Positions 1 to 10,462 of a stretch of 64,000 nt of DNA are shown here, piece by piece; the stretch's first letter is position 1, and each line of letters opens with the position of its first letter. A program made the position numbers and the translations under genes. The DNA is from Synechococcus sp. BIOS-U3-1 (GTDB lineage: Bacteria; Cyanobacteriota; Cyanobacteriia; PCC-6307; Cyanobiaceae), in assembly GCF_014279975.1 (NCBI RefSeq), contig NZ_CP047936.1:62001-126000 (forward strand), written 5' to 3'. The notes under the pieces were generated by a model. It worked only from the letters and a program-made list of their open reading frames with translations. It searched no databases and was not told where the DNA came from.

Positions 1-1500
1 GAGCCGCCTTCGTCCCAGGCTGAGGCTGTTGCGGTTCCAACGCATCGAAGCGTGCCATTGCCGCCCTCGGCCAGGAATTCCATTCTCTGGGTGTCACTGG
101 ATGATCATCTCGGGGCAGGAACTCGATCCGATCGTTCGGCTGCTCCATTGACCTTGATCAGCGCGGGAGTTGCTCCTCTGCAACTGCGGGATCGTGCTGG
201 AAAGCTTGTGTTGTCGGCTGACCGGCTGCACTTCAGCTGGCGAAGGGTTGCTCTTCCGGAAGCTCTCGACGTGGCCCGACGGGTTGCGGGACCCTTCGCG
301 AGCTTCGAGTCTGCCGATCAAATCGCTCAGCGATGGCGTGCTCAGGGAGTGAAGGCGCAGGTCGCCCATCCGGGTGAATGGGAGGTTTGGGCCCCCGCTA
401 ATGCGCTGGATCTTTCTGAGGTGCGTTTGCGTGATGTCAGTGAGCGCATCAGCAGTGTTGTGATGCCTGTGCTCGAGGGCCCCTCGGGTGGTTACACCCT
501 GCAGGGGCCCTTGCAGGTGCAGGCTTCCGATGGCCTGCGTTGGAACGGTGGTGTTCTGCGCGGACCGTTTCGTCTTCAGGCGGACGCCTACGGCACCTGG
601 ACGTTGCTGGAGAAGCTTCCGCTGGAGCGTTATCTCGAGGGAGTGGTGCCTCATGAGATTGGAGCTGGATCCCCAGCGGCGGCTTTGCAGGCCCAGGCCG
701 TGCTTGCCCGCACCTGGGCTTTGGCCAACAGCCATCGCTTTGCTTTGGATGGATATCACCTCTGCAGTGATACCCAATGCCAGGTGTACAGCGATCCACG
801 GCTGGCTAGCTCCAGTGTGCGACAGGCGATCCGTGCCACGTCCGGTGAGGTTTTGTTGTGGAATGACCAGCCGATTCATGCCGTCTATCACGCGACCAAT
901 GGCGGAGTCAGTGCGCACGCTGAGGAGGCCTGGGACATGGAGCCACTTCCCTACGTGAGGGTGCAGGCGGATGGTGTGGCCGCCTGGGGTCAGTCGATCT
1001 CTTTACCTCTGCGTCGTGACCAGGATGTGCAGTCTCTGCTGAACAACGGCGGTGGTGCCTATGGAGCAGGTCATCCCCGTTTTCGCTGGAGTCGTGTTTA
1101 CACCGCAGGACAGTTGGTCCAGGCACTTGCCGCTGCCGGTCAAGGCGATGCTGCCCCGACATCGATGAGCGTGCAGAAGCGCGGACCTAGCGGACGGGCT
1201 CTCGCCCTTGAGATTGACCGGGATCGTGGAGCGGCACCTGTGATGTTGAAGCTGGATGCCATCCGGCGCACCCTTCGCCGATTGCCCAGCACGTTGTTCG
1301 TTGTTGAAGCTGAAGGTTCAGGCGTCTGGCGCTTCCAAGGCGGAGGGTTTGGCCATGGAGTGGGGCTGTCCCAGGCCGGTGCGATCGATCTGGCCGATCG
1401 CGGTTGGAGTGCTCAGCGGATCCTTCAGCACTATTACCCCGGAACCCAGTTGGGGCCATTCATGGTGCCTGCCGAGTCCGCTCCTGCTGAGGCCCCCTAA
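1..1500 (+). CDS. SpoIID/LytB domain protein (5' end outside window)
   Basis: The reading frame is open from the first base, so the gene probably starts before the window; the first in-window start candidate is a GTG at 52. The protein carries a SpoIID/LytB domain: the core LPLERYLEGVVPHEIG, then a QAVLARTWAL helix, a conserved CxxxxCQVY segment and the C-terminal signature GGGFGHGVGLSQAGA. Family members bind or cleave denuded glycan strands of peptidoglycan; the cyanobacterial versions are mostly uncharacterised envelope proteins. No signal peptide is visible because the N terminus is missing. The next gene begins only a few bases after the stop, so the two are probably co-transcribed. Confidence 0.85.
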   Translation, partial: EPPSSQAEAVAVPTHRSVPLPPSARNSILWVSLDDHLGAGTRSDRSAAPLTLISAGVAPLQLRDRAGKLVLSADRLHFSWRRVALPEALDVARRVAGPFASFESADQIAQRWRAQGVKAQVAHPGEWEVWAPANALDLSEVRLRDVSERISSVVMPVLEGPSGGYTLQGPLQVQASDGLRWNGGVLRGPFRLQADAYGTWTLLEKLPLERYLEGVVPHEIGAGSPAAALQAQAVLARTWALANSHRFALDGYHLCSDTQCQVYSDPRLASSSVRQAIRATSGEVLLWNDQPIHAVYHATNGGVSAHAEEAWDMEPLPYVRVQADGVAAWGQSISLPLRRDQDVQSLLNNGGGAYGAGHPRFRWSRVYTAGQLVQALAAAGQGDAAPTSMSVQKRGPSGRALALEIDRDRGAAPVMLKLDAIRRTLRRLPSTLFVVEAEGSGVWRFQGGGFGHGVGLSQAGAIDLADRGWSAQRILQHYYPGTQLGPFMVPAESAPAEAP

Positions 1501-1507
1501 AGTCCTT

Positions 1508-2872
1508 GTGTTTCGTCGTGGTGGGAGGGCTGTGGCCGCAGGGACTGGAGATCACCGACGCGGCAAGACGGTCTTCTTCCTGGCGGCCTGTGGCTGGGCC
1601 GGCGCAGCGCCCCATTGGCTAGATCCATCCAGAAGCCTGATCCCCGCCATCACGTTGGCGATGCTGCTCGGCGGATATGCCCTGCGAACCTTGATGCGAG
1701 GTCCTGATCAGCAGAACAACAGCAGCGATCAGGATGATTCCCTGCCCACGTCAGCAGAGTTGCTCCCCACAGTGGATGTGGTGGTTGCTGCCCGTGATGA
1801 GGAAGCAGTGGTCACTCGCCTGGTGGAACGCCTCAGTGCGTTGCGCTACCCCGATGGTCGTCTGACCTTGTGTGTGGTGGATGACGGCAGCGAAGACCAC
1901 ACTCCCGACCGTCTCGCAGAGCTTCAGGTCCGCTTCCCTGCCTTACGGGTCATCAGCCGGCCTCGTAACGCCGGCGGAGGAAAGTCGGGTGCTCTCAACG
2001 CTGCTTTGGCTCAGACCCAAGGTGAATGGCTTCTGATTCTTGATGCGGATGCACAGCTGAGTTCGGATCAGCTGGAACGGTTGATGCCCTTCGCAACCAA
2101 CGGTGATTGGTCAGCTGTTCAGATGCGCAAAGCGGTCACCAATGCCAGCAGTAATTGGTTGACGCGTGCTCAGGCCATGGAGATGGCCTTTGATGCCCAG
2201 CTTCAGGGTGGACGGCTTGCCAGTGGTGGAGTGGCCGAATTGCGAGGAAATGGTGAGCTCTTGCGCCGGGATCTGCTGGAGGCCTGCGGTGGTTTCAACG
2301 AGGACACCGTTACCGACGATCTGGATCTGAGTTTTCGCTTGATGCTGCAGGGAGCTCGGATTGGCATCCTTTGGGATCCACCCGTGCAGGAAGAGGCTGT
2401 TGAGTCGCTTCCTGCACTCTGGAAGCAGCGTCAGCGTTGGGCCGAGGGAGGCCTGCAACGTTTTCTCGACTATTGGCCGGGATTGATTTCTTCACGTCTG
2501 ACCTCTGCCCAGCGCAGGGATGTGGCCTGTTTCTTTCTGCTTCAGTACGCCCTTCCCGTGGTCTCCTGGGCGGATCTGCTTACGAGTGTGATCAGCCGCA
2601 CCACGCCGGCTTACTGGCCTTTGTCGATCGTTGCCTTCAGTGTCTCCGGGGTTGCCTACTGGCGAGGCTGTAGACGCCCTAGCGAAGGGCCCGCTTTGCC
2701 CTCGCCCGGTTTGTTCAATCTTCTGCTTGGCATCGCTTATCTCAGTCACTGGTTCCTCGTGATCCCCTGGGTCAGCCTGCGCATGGCGTTTCTTCCCAAA
2801 CGATTGGTCTGGGCCAAGACTGCTCACAGCGGTCAAGAGGAGACGCTTCAGGCTTCAAAACCTGGGGTCTAG
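1508..2872 (+). CDS. Membrane processive glycosyltransferase, family 2
   Basis: GT-A fold transferase with VDVVVAARDEE at the start of the catalytic domain, nucleotide-binding CVVDDGSED, the metal-binding LILDADA, the acceptor motif TDDLDLSFRL and the QxxRW-type motif QRQRWAEGG. These are the hallmarks of processive or ceramide/chitin/cellulose-synthase-like GT2 enzymes. Hydrophobic segments lie near the N terminus and after the catalytic domain, so it is an inner-membrane enzyme. The GTG at 1508 is chosen because it lies just after the stop of the preceding gene; a longer frame starting at 1256 would overlap that gene heavily. Substrate unknown. The stop overlaps the dnaX stop on the other strand. 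Confidence 0.75.
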   Translation: MFRRGGRAVAAGTGDHRRGKTVFFLAACGWAGAAPHWLDPSRSLIPAITLAMLLGGYALRTLMRGPDQQNNSSDQDDSLPTSAELLPTVDVVVAARDEEAVVTRLVERLSALRYPDGRLTLCVVDDGSEDHTPDRLAELQVRFPALRVISRPRNAGGGKSGALNAALAQTQGEWLLILDADAQLSSDQLERLMPFATNGDWSAVQMRKAVTNASSNWLTRAQAMEMAFDAQLQGGRLASGGVAELRGNGELLRRDLLEACGGFNEDTVTDDLDLSFRLMLQGARIGILWDPPVQEEAVESLPALWKQRQRWAEGGLQRFLDYWPGLISSRLTSAQRRDVACFFLLQYALPVVSWADLLTSVISRTTPAYWPLSIVAFSVSGVAYWRGCRRPSEGPALPSPGLFNLLLGIAYLSHWFLVIPWVSLRMAFLPKRLVWAKTAHSGQEETLQASKPGV

Positions 2873-4812
2873 TTGTTGAGGTCCACGTCCAGGACCTGGC
2901 CGTTGAAGAAGTCAGCGAAGCGCTTCACCTTTTCATCCATGGCTGAAGGTTCAGGGCGGACTGGTGGGGCTGTGGTTGGTTGAGCTGAGACAGCAGCAGG
3001 GGCTGTTTGGACGAGTGGTGCCTGGCCGGTAGACATCGAGGTAACTGCAGCTGCAGGCGGGGGCTGGGCGGCAGCAGTTGCTGATGTGGTTTCTGCAGAT
3101 GCTGCATTGTTCGGAACCACAGCGGCCGACTGAGGGGGGGAAGGCAGCTGAACGCCGTTGCTGGGAGCAGGCGCCGGTGGGGGTGCGGGCGGGTTCGGCA
3201 TGGCTGCCATCGGTGCTGCGCCTCCATGGTTTTCGAGCACCAGCTGACGGTTGCCTCCCATGGCACTTGCAATCGCTTTTTCAAGCAGGGTTGCGCGGCT
3301 TTGCACCATGCCCATCCAGTTCCCGGAGACCTGCACGACGGCGCGGTGGTTGTCGATTCGCACCAGCCGGGCCTGCTGCGACAACAGCATGCGCGTGGAG
3401 GGAAGCTCCAGACTCGCCAGGATTTGTTGCCAGAGCTCTCCAAGGTCTTCGCTTGGGGCGGGAGTGGTTGCAGCTTCTTTTGCTGGGGGCTCGCTTGCTG
3501 AAGCTGCCTCTGAAGCTGGCGTATGGCTAACGGATGTGTCGGGAAGACTCACCGCTGGCACTGCTGGCAGAGCATCGGCTGTTGCTTCAAAAGCTCTTGA
3601 AGCAACAGCTGGTACCGGGGCAGGGGCTGGTGTTGGAACAGCTGCTGGGGCCACAGGAGCTGCAGAGCTCAATCGAACTGGTGCCGTTGAGGAGGTCGCT
3701 GCGGCTGTCGTGGCGGCTGGTTCGGCTAACAAACCGAGCAGCAGCACCTCCAGCCATAGGCGAGGTTGCACGCTCTGACGCAGCTGTTGTTCAGCGCCTC
3801 GCAGCTGGGCCTGCCACTGCAGTAATCGTGTCCGCCCAATGGATTTGGCTAGGCCGGGCAGCTGATCGCGGAATTGTGGAGAGACACCAGCGAGTTCAGG
3901 CCGATCTGGAGCAGCTGCCATCAGCACGAGATCCCGCAGGATCCCTGCCATCCCCTGCAGTACCGATCCGGCATCTCGGCCGCGGTCCAGCAGTTGCCGG
4001 CTGGCTTCCAGCAGCGTCACGGGCTCACTGGTGCTCATGGCCTTCACCAGCTCAAGTAGCTCCTGCTCAGGAACCGCTCCCAACAAATCCCACACCGCTG
4101 CGGCTTCGATCGGCCCAGGCAGCAAACTGAGCTGATCTAGCAAGCTCTCTGCATCACGCAGGCCGCCCTGGGCTCGTTGGGCCACCACATGCAGAGCCTC
4201 CGGTTGGATTGGAATCGATTCCTCTGAAGCGATCCATTGGAGGTGCTGCTCGAGTGCATCCAGGGGGATGCGCCGAAAGTCAAATCGCTGGCAGCGGCTG
4301 AGGATGGTGGGCAGAACCCTCTGTGGGTCGGTTGTGGCCAGCACGAATACCACCTGTGGTGGTGGCTCCTCCAGTGTTTTGAGAAGAGCATTGAAGGCGG
4401 CGGTGGAGAGCATGTGGCATTCGTCGACCACATAAACCTTCCAGCGCGCCTGCACCGGCGCGAATCTTGAGCGCTCGATCAGATCGCGGATGTTGTCGAC
4501 GCCGGTGTTGGAGGCGGCATCAATCTCGATGACATCCAGTGCTGTTCCGGTGGCGATCGAGTTGCACAGTTCGCAGTTGCCACAGGGTTCAGGCGTCGGG
4601 CCGTCGTTGCTGAGACAGTTGAGTGAACGGGCCAGGATGCGAGCGCTGGAGGTCTTACCCGTCCCGCGAGGTCCGCTGAAGAGGTAGGCAGGTGCAATGC
4701 GTCCGGTGCGCAGGGCATGCCCAAGGGTGGCCGCAATCGCTTCCTGGCCCACCAGCTGATCAAGCCGTTGGGGCCGGTACTTGTGATGCAGTGGCTGGTA
4801 CGGCTGGCTCAT
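2869..4812 (-). CDS. dnaX: DNA polymerase III subunit gamma/tau
   Basis: Clamp-loader ATPase, 647 aa. Walker A GPRGTGKT lies at about residues 47-54, followed by the four-cysteine zinc module (about 66-83), the DEXX-like VVDECHM and the sensor/arginine-finger SRCQRFDF. After about residue 365 there are two long low-complexity Ala/Pro-rich linkers flanking a domain III/IV-like segment, typical of cyanobacterial DnaX and responsible for many spurious frames on the opposite strand. No A-AAA-AAG slippery heptamer is visible, so there is no evidence for a frameshifted short gamma form. It follows an LRAT-like gene and the tig-clpP-clpX group in the same direction. Confidence 0.95.
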   Translation of the reverse strand: MSQPYQPLHHKYRPQRLDQLVGQEAIAATLGHALRTGRIAPAYLFSGPRGTGKTSSARILARSLNCLSNDGPTPEPCGNCELCNSIATGTALDVIEIDAASNTGVDNIRDLIERSRFAPVQARWKVYVVDECHMLSTAAFNALLKTLEEPPPQVVFVLATTDPQRVLPTILSRCQRFDFRRIPLDALEQHLQWIASEESIPIQPEALHVVAQRAQGGLRDAESLLDQLSLLPGPIEAAAVWDLLGAVPEQELLELVKAMSTSEPVTLLEASRQLLDRGRDAGSVLQGMAGILRDLVLMAAAPDRPELAGVSPQFRDQLPGLAKSIGRTRLLQWQAQLRGAEQQLRQSVQPRLWLEVLLLGLLAEPAATTAAATSSTAPVRLSSAAPVAPAAVPTPAPAPVPAVASRAFEATADALPAVPAVSLPDTSVSHTPASEAASASEPPAKEAATTPAPSEDLGELWQQILASLELPSTRMLLSQQARLVRIDNHRAVVQVSGNWMGMVQSRATLLEKAIASAMGGNRQLVLENHGGAAPMAAMPNPPAPPPAPAPSNGVQLPSPPQSAAVVPNNAASAETTSATAAAQPPPAAAVTSMSTGQAPLVQTAPAAVSAQPTTAPPVRPEPSAMDEKVKRFADFFNGQVLDVDLNN

Positions 4813-4835
4813 GCACTGCCGGCAGGATTCTGAGG

Positions 4836-5540
4836 CTACCGAGGTTCAGGTCTTGAGACTGTGTTTTCTCCCTGAGAGGTTTCATCCAACAGTGAATGGA
4901 GCTTCTCTTCCATGTCTTCAACGGCTGCCAGTTCATCGGCGATGCTCCTGCCGGTGAGCAACACTTGCTGACTGCGTCGATCACCCCGTCTATCAGCACC
5001 CTGGCCAGGCATGTCTTGCATCCAGGTCTCCGCCTGTTCCAGGGTGCTGTCCAGTTTCTGCATCAGTCGTACGCGCAGTTTCTGAAGTTGGTCCAGAGCT
5101 CGCCGGGCACGTTGACGTGACTGTTCATCGATGACTCCCTTGCGTAGCAACACACCCAGGCCGGTGAGCAGCGCCGCAGGCATCAGCTGGCCAAATGCCA
5201 GTGCACCGAGGCTGCCTGTATGGAGCCAGTCCTCCACCTGCCCGCTCCTGTGGCGGCCTGTTTTGCACCAGTTGGCGAAGTGCTCGCAGTTGTTGAACAG
5301 CAGGTTGTAGTTCTGTTCGCCGATCCTGTTCATTGCCCTTCTCAGGGTCACCCCAGCTGGTGATGCCTGTTTATGGCTGACCAAGCTCACCTCCTGCCCC
5401 CGGCTGAACTCTTCGAGCGAGCTGCGCAGGATTTCCCGACCCTCCAGGTAATGGGCGACCGTGCCATCGCCTAGATCGATCCCGTGGTGCAGGAACAAAC
5501 CGTGCTGACGAGGAACCCTCAGATGGTCGGCGGTGGCCAT
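4836..5540 (-). CDS. LRAT/NlpC-P60-like domain protein
   Basis: The N-terminal half has the LRAT-type permuted papain-like motifs: LHHGIDLGDGTVAHY (catalytic His region) and NNCEHFANWC, whose first cysteine would be the nucleophile. LRAT relatives are acyltransferases or phospholipases. A short hydrophobic patch (GALAFGQLMPAALLTGLGVLL, about residues 117-137) follows and could be a membrane anchor; the C-terminal part is charged and probably helical. The ATG at 5540 is preferred over an upstream in-frame TTG. It sits 23 bp before dnaX and 98 bp after clpX on the same strand. Bacterial members are poorly studied and the substrate cannot be inferred. Confidence 0.7.
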   Translation of the reverse strand: MATADHLRVPRQHGLFLHHGIDLGDGTVAHYLEGREILRSSLEEFSRGQEVSLVSHKQASPAGVTLRRAMNRIGEQNYNLLFNNCEHFANWCKTGRHRSGQVEDWLHTGSLGALAFGQLMPAALLTGLGVLLRKGVIDEQSRQRARRALDQLQKLRVRLMQKLDSTLEQAETWMQDMPGQGADRRGDRRSQQVLLTGRSIADELAAVEDMEEKLHSLLDETSQGENTVSRPEPR

Positions 5541-5638
5541 GGCCTTGATCAAGGGACCGCTTGAGTCTCTCGCGAACTTCCTGATCAGACCCTCTCAGAG
5601 ACTGGGGGTCTTCCGAACCGATGATTTGTTAGTTCAGT

Positions 5639-6994
5639 TCAGGCTGATTCTTGCTGGCGATCCTTGCCCGGCAGAGACACCACCTTGCCGCCTGTGTGCT
5701 CATCCACCATGGCGCGAGTGATCGTGAAGTCCGGAACGTTTTTGCTTGAGGGGAGCTCGTACATGAGATCGAGCATCAGCTCTTCGACAATGCCGCGCAA
5801 GGCTCTGGCACCGGTCTTGCGTCGATGGGCCTCCTGGGCAATGGCTTCGATCGCCCCTGCTTCGAAGTCAAGTTTCACGTTGTCCATGCTCAATAGCGTT
5901 CGGAACTGCTTGACCAAGGCATCCCTTGGTTCGGTGAGGATGGACTCAAGGGCATGCTCGTCGAGTGGATCGAGGACAGCGCTCACGGGCATGCGACCGA
6001 TGAACTCGGGGATCAGTCCGTACTTGACCAGGTCATCCGGTTCGAGGTGACGCAGGACTTGTGATGCCTGAAGATCGCGTGTGGCCTTGCCGCGACCGCG
6101 GCCGTCGCTGGGCACGAAGCCAATGGCGTTACGACCCATGCGTTTCTGCACCACATCATCCAATCCCACGAATGCACCGGCACAGATGAACAGGATCTGG
6201 CTGGTGTCGATCTGGATGCAGTCCTGGTAGGGATGTTTGCGGCCCCCCTGAGGTGGAACATTGGCCACGGTGCCTTCCAGCATCTTGAGCAGTGCCTGCT
6301 GTACCCCTTCACCGGAGACATCCCTGGTGATCGATGGGTTTTCGCTCTTGCGGGCGATCTTGTCGATTTCATCGATGTAGATGATCCCCCGCTGGGCGAG
6401 ATCCACATCCATGTCGGCCTTCTGCAGCAGCCTCAGCAGAATGTTCTCCACGTCCTCGCCGACATAGCCCGCTTCCGTGAGGGTGGTGGCGTCAGCGACG
6501 GCGAAGGGCACATCCAGCATCTCCGCGAGAGTTTGAGCGAGCAGCGTCTTGCCACAGCCTGTGGGGCCGATCAGAAGAATGTTGGATTTGTGCAGTCGGG
6601 TGGCGGTCTGTTCGGTCTCACCTTTGCCGTCGCCCTGCCAGGCCAGGCGCTTGTAATGGTTGTAAACCGCTACCGACATCACTTTCTTAGCGGCTTCCTG
6701 TCCCACAACCTGCTGGTCAAGGAACCCCTTGATCTCTTGTGGTTTAGGGATAGAGGCAAGGGTCGGAGCTGGCTTCGTGGTCTTGCGGGTCTGGGTTGCG
6801 CCGCTCTTACGTGTCGGCTCACCGCCTTGGCGTGCGCCGCCCTGGGCATCGATGAGTTCCTCATCCAAGATCTCGTTGCAGAGATCAATGCACTCATCAC
6901 AGATGTAGACACCGGGGCCGGCAATCAGCTTGCGCACTTGCTCCTGGGACTTTCCGCAGAAGGAGCACTTCAGATGGGCGTCGAACTTGGCCAT
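5639..6994 (-). CDS. clpX: ATP-dependent Clp protease ATP-binding subunit ClpX
   Basis: 451-aa AAA+ unfoldase. The N-terminal zinc-binding domain has Cys10, Cys13, Cys32 and Cys35. Walker A GPTGCGKT is at residues 143-150, Walker B at [11 protein letters not shown], and an RNAIGF loop provides the IGF motif that docks onto ClpP. A Gly/Thr/Lys-rich linker of about 30 residues separates the zinc domain from the ATPase core. It unfolds tagged substrates and feeds them to ClpP, encoded 88 bp upstream on the same strand. The order tig-clpP-clpX is a classic conserved arrangement. Confidence 0.97.
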   Translation of the reverse strand: MAKFDAHLKCSFCGKSQEQVRKLIAGPGVYICDECIDLCNEILDEELIDAQGGARQGGEPTRKSGATQTRKTTKPAPTLASIPKPQEIKGFLDQQVVGQEAAKKVMSVAVYNHYKRLAWQGDGKGETEQTATRLHKSNILLIGPTGCGKTLLAQTLAEMLDVPFAVADATTLTEAGYVGEDVENILLRLLQKADMDVDLAQRGIIYIDEIDKIARKSENPSITRDVSGEGVQQALLKMLEGTVANVPPQGGRKHPYQDCIQIDTSQILFICAGAFVGLDDVVQKRMGRNAIGFVPSDGRGRGKATRDLQASQVLRHLEPDDLVKYGLIPEFIGRMPVSAVLDPLDEHALESILTEPRDALVKQFRTLLSMDNVKLDFEAGAIEAIAQEAHRRKTGARALRGIVEELMLDLMYELPSSKNVPDFTITRAMVDEHTGGKVVSLPGKDRQQESA

Positions 6995-7082
6995 CGGGCG
7001 CTTCGCAGGTCAGTCGGAACACAGAGCAAGATCGGGACGATCTCAACCCAGGTACTGAGGATCGCGAGAGAACGGGCTGGTG

Positions 7083-7772
7083 TCAGCCCTCCGTAACGAT
7101 TTCTCCGTCTCCGAAACTGTCCACAACCCGATCGATCAAGCCGTAATCAACAGCTTCAGCGGGAGACATGAAGTTGTCCCGATCCGTGTCTTCGGCGATT
7201 TTGTCCAGTGGTTGGCCCGTGTGATCAGCCATTAGACCGTTGAGCGTTTGCTTGAGGAACAGGATTTCCTTGGCCTGAATTTCAATGTCAACAGCTTGTC
7301 CTTGGGCACCACCAAGCGGCTGGTGGATCATGATCCGTGCATTAGGAAGAGCCAAACGCTTGCCCTTGGCGCCTCCTGAAAGAAGGAAGGCTCCCATTGA
7401 CGCTGCAAGGCCGTAGCAGATGGTGACGATGTCGGGCGCCACCTGCTGCATGGTGTCGTAGATCGCCAGACCGGCAGTCACTGAACCGCCCGGGGAATTG
7501 ATGTAGATCTGAATATCTTTTTCGGGATCCTCTGCTTCGAGGAACAGCAGCTGAGCTACGAGAGCATCGGCGACTTGGTCATCAATACCGGTACCGAGAA
7601 AAATGATTCGCTCGCGCAACAATCTCGAATAGATATCGAATGCGCGGTCTCCTCGACCGGACTGTTCGACCACCGTCGGAAGCACCCCAGGTGCGGCCTG
7701 AGGATGCTGCGAGACAGGCTGAATTCCCCGCCAACGGTTCTGAATCGGATGGTGACTGAGGTCGTCGATCAC
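7083..7772 (-). CDS. clpP: ATP-dependent Clp protease proteolytic subunit ClpP
   Basis: Serine protease of the Clp family. With the start used here the catalytic triad is Ser125 (in [10 protein letters not shown]), His150 (in [11 protein letters not shown]) and Asp199. It forms the barrel that degrades proteins unfolded by ClpX, encoded next. A GTG at 7772 is chosen; the only longer in-frame option is a TTG at 7799, which would shorten the gap to tig to 14 bp. The roughly 45 residues before the conserved [16 protein letters not shown] are longer than in E. coli. Cyanobacteria carry several ClpP/ClpR paralogues; adjacency to clpX suggests this is the ClpX-linked one. Confidence 0.93.
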   Translation of the reverse strand: MIDDLSHHPIQNRWRGIQPVSQHPQAAPGVLPTVVEQSGRGDRAFDIYSRLLRERIIFLGTGIDDQVADALVAQLLFLEAEDPEKDIQIYINSPGGSVTAGLAIYDTMQQVAPDIVTICYGLAASMGAFLLSGGAKGKRLALPNARIMIHQPLGGAQGQAVDIEIQAKEILFLKQTLNGLMADHTGQPLDKIAEDTDRDNFMSPAEAVDYGLIDRVVDSFGDGEIVTEG

Positions 7773-7813
7773 TCGGCGGCTGGCAGGCTTTGCATGCAAT
7801 CTATGGCTGCGGA

Positions 7814-9259
7814 TCAGGCTTCGGCGCCATCACCGTCGTTCTTGGTGCTTTTCGGCTTGGTTGTTTTTTTCTTGTCGGTGGTTTTGCCGCTCTTGGCCGC
7901 GGCCTGCTTGACGGCTCCTGTGTCGTCTTTCCCAGAGTCTTCAGGAGCCTTGTCAGTCACGGTGCTGTTCTCTTCCAGCCAACCCAGGAGCTTGTCCTGA
8001 AGGAGATCGTCCAGCACGGCCTGACGAAGACGCTCGGGGTCAATGTCGCGCTCGCCTGCAAGTTGTTGCTTCACCTCCTCGAGCTTGGCGTCAATGTCGC
8101 TGTCCTCGACAGTGAGCTTTTCACTCTCTGCCAGAGCTGTTAGAGCGAGGCTTCGGCGCAGGCGCTCCTCGGCTTCAGGGCGTGAGGAGTCCATCAGGTT
8201 GCGGACCAGTTCGGGAGTGAACAGAGATTTCACATCCATCCCCTGCTGAGCAAATTGTCCAGCGGTCTGTTCCACAAGATTGCGAACCTCCTGCTGGATC
8301 AGGCTTTCGGGCAGCTCAACCTCCAGCTGTTCCACCAGTGCCCCCAGCAGGGCGTCGTGCCGGTTGCTGCGTGCGCGGCGCTCGGCGTCATCCTTGAGGC
8401 GTTGTTCAAGGTCGTTGCGCAGATCGGCCAGGGACTCCTGTTCGCTGGCCTGCTTCGCGAATTCATCATTCAGTTCAGGCAACTCACGGGTCTTGAGGTC
8501 TTTCAGTTCGATCTCAAAGCTGGCCTTACGGCCGCGTGCATCCTCTTTGGGATAGTCCTCGGGAAATGTGCAGTCCACGGTCTTGCTGTCGCCGACCGCC
8601 ATGCCCACCACGCCTTCAATGAAGCCCGGAATCATGCGGCCATGCTCGAGATCCACATCCATGGAATCGGCGCTGCCGCCCTCTATCTCACTGCCGTCAT
8701 CGCTGTAGATGCCCTTGAATCCCACAACAGCGATATCTCCCTTCTCCGCCTTGCGTCCTTCCACAGGAACCACGGTGGCCAGCTGACGGCGTGAGTCCTC
8801 GAGCATTTCGTCGACGCGGGCCGGGTCGTAGCTGACGTTCTCAGCCTCGGCCTTCAGACCCTTCGTGCTCTTCAGCTTCGGTGTCGGAGCCACATCGGTT
8901 TCCAGCGTCACCGTGAGGCCTTCGCCCGGTTTGAAGCTCTCCAGCAGTTCATCGAAGCCGCCGCTCAGTTCAGGCTGGCCGAGAGCTTCGATCGTTTCCT
9001 GCTCGACGGCATCGCGCCAAACGCTGTCAACCAGCGTTTCCAGCGCTGTGGCGCGGATCCTTAGAGCGCCCAGCTGTTGCACCAGAACGGTGCGGGGAAT
9101 CTTGCCTTTGCGGAATCCCGGCAGATTGACACTGCGACTCAGCCGCTTGATCGCTTCCTCGTAACTGGCCTCACAGCGTTCCGCAGGAACAGCGACCTCC
9201 ACAGCCACTCGGCTGCCGGGACGGGAGGAGGTGGAAACCTTCAGGCTGGCGGCACTCAT
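7814..9259 (-). CDS. tig: Trigger factor (ribosome-associated chaperone/prolyl isomerase)
   Basis: 481 aa. The N-terminal ribosome-binding domain contains the signature [13 protein letters not shown] that contacts ribosomal protein L23. An FKBP-like peptidyl-prolyl isomerase domain follows (about residues 165-250, [13 protein letters not shown] through [11 protein letters not shown]), then the helical C-terminal chaperone arms. The last 40 residues are Lys/Thr/Asp-rich and probably disordered, an extension common in picocyanobacterial homologues. First gene of the tig-clpP-clpX group; its promoter should lie in 9260-9425, shared divergently with asd. Confidence 0.95.
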   Translation of the reverse strand: MSAASLKVSTSSRPGSRVAVEVAVPAERCEASYEEAIKRLSRSVNLPGFRKGKIPRTVLVQQLGALRIRATALETLVDSVWRDAVEQETIEALGQPELSGGFDELLESFKPGEGLTVTLETDVAPTPKLKSTKGLKAEAENVSYDPARVDEMLEDSRRQLATVVPVEGRKAEKGDIAVVGFKGIYSDDGSEIEGGSADSMDVDLEHGRMIPGFIEGVVGMAVGDSKTVDCTFPEDYPKEDARGRKASFEIELKDLKTRELPELNDEFAKQASEQESLADLRNDLEQRLKDDAERRARSNRHDALLGALVEQLEVELPESLIQQEVRNLVEQTAGQFAQQGMDVKSLFTPELVRNLMDSSRPEAEERLRRSLALTALAESEKLTVEDSDIDAKLEEVKQQLAGERDIDPERLRQAVLDDLLQDKLLGWLEENSTVTDKAPEDSGKDDTGAVKQAAAKSGKTTDKKKTTKPKSTKNDGDGAEA

Positions 9260-9425
9260 CGGCTGGGTCGCAGGTACAAGCAGCCCAACACATTAATTAA
9301 GTGCCTGACCATCACCCCCGCGTAAGCTGGTTTGTAGGAAAAGCCACACCCTGGCTTCAAGTGTTCAGGGTCGTTGCAGCCGGTGGTTGCACCACCTGTC
9401 CATCTGTATCTATGTCCCCGTCCGT

Positions 9426-10457
9426 TTGACCCCCGTTCACTCGTTACCGAATCGACCTCTGACGGTGGCCGTCCTCGGTGCCAGTGGTGCGGTGGGGCAG
9501 GAATTGCTTCAGCTGCTTGAGGAACGCAATTTTCCTGTAAGAGAGCTACGTCTGCTGGCCTCTGCCCGTTCCGCTGGGCAGGTTTGTGAATGGAACGGAC
9601 AGACGATCACGGTGGAGGAAGTCTGCGAGTCTTCCTTTCAGGGCGTCGACCTGGTGCTGGCATCCGCTGGCGGTTCGGTGTCGCGGCAGTGGCGTGAAGC
9701 GATTGTTTCCGCTGGTGCTGTGATGGTGGATAACTCCAGTGCCTTCCGCATGGAAGAAGGCGTTCCCCTGGTGGTTCCTGAGGTCAATCCGCAGGCTGCT
9801 GCTGAGCACAACGGTGTGATCGCCAATCCCAACTGCACCACGATCCTGCTCACGCTGGCTCTGGCGCCACTTGCTGCGAAGCGTCCGATGCAACGGGTGG
9901 TGGTCAGCACCTATCAGTCAGCGAGTGGTGCCGGGGCCCGGGCCATGGAGGAACTTAAGGATCTCTCACGTGTGGTGCTCGAAGGCGGCACGCCCAACAG
10001 TGAGGTTCTCCCCCATTCGCTGGCCTTCAACCTTTTTCTGCACAACTCACCGTTGCAGTCCAACAGTTACTGCGAAGAGGAAATGAAGATGGTTCATGAA
10101 ACACGCAAAATCATGGCTTTGCCGCAGCTTCGCTTCACAGCGACGTGTGTACGGGTGCCCGTCCTGCGCGCCCATTCAGAAGCGGTCAATGTGGAATTCA
10201 CCGAGCCTTTTCCAGTGAAGGAAGCCCGCGAGCTGCTGGCATTTGCCCCGGGGGTGGAATTGCTTGAGGACCCTGCAAGCAATCGCTTTCCCATGCCGAC
10301 GGACGTGACCGGTCGTGATCCGGTGGTTGTGGGGAGGATCCGACAGGACATCAGCGCAGAGAACGCACTTGAGTTCTGGCTTTGTGGAGATCAGATCCGC
10401 AAAGGTGCGGCTCTCAATGCCATCCAGATCGCTGAACTGCTGTTGCCCGCCGCCTGA
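9426..10457 (+). CDS. asd: Aspartate-semialdehyde dehydrogenase
   Basis: Catalyses NADPH-dependent reduction of aspartyl phosphate to aspartate semialdehyde, the branch point to lysine/diaminopimelate, threonine and methionine. NADP-binding [11 protein letters not shown] is at the N terminus, the active-site cysteine is in NPNCTTILL, and [10 protein letters not shown] and the C-terminal [12 protein letters not shown] are family signatures. No ATG or GTG lies near the conserved start: the TTG at 9426 gives the usual length of about 343 aa, and a second TTG at 9387 is possible. It is 5 bp upstream of dapA, so consecutive steps of lysine biosynthesis are co-transcribed. Confidence 0.93.
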   Translation: MTPVHSLPNRPLTVAVLGASGAVGQELLQLLEERNFPVRELRLLASARSAGQVCEWNGQTITVEEVCESSFQGVDLVLASAGGSVSRQWREAIVSAGAVMVDNSSAFRMEEGVPLVVPEVNPQAAAEHNGVIANPNCTTILLTLALAPLAAKRPMQRVVVSTYQSASGAGARAMEELKDLSRVVLEGGTPNSEVLPHSLAFNLFLHNSPLQSNSYCEEEMKMVHETRKIMALPQLRFTATCVRVPVLRAHSEAVNVEFTEPFPVKEARELLAFAPGVELLEDPASNRFPMPTDVTGRDPVVVGRIRQDISAENALEFWLCGDQIRKGAALNAIQIAELLLPAA

Positions 10458-10462
10458 ACGCT

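Noticed and set aside
2869-4812. Programmed frameshift giving a short gamma form of DnaX
   Set aside because: No A-AAA-AAG-type slippery heptamer with a downstream hairpin was found, and the frame is uninterrupted.
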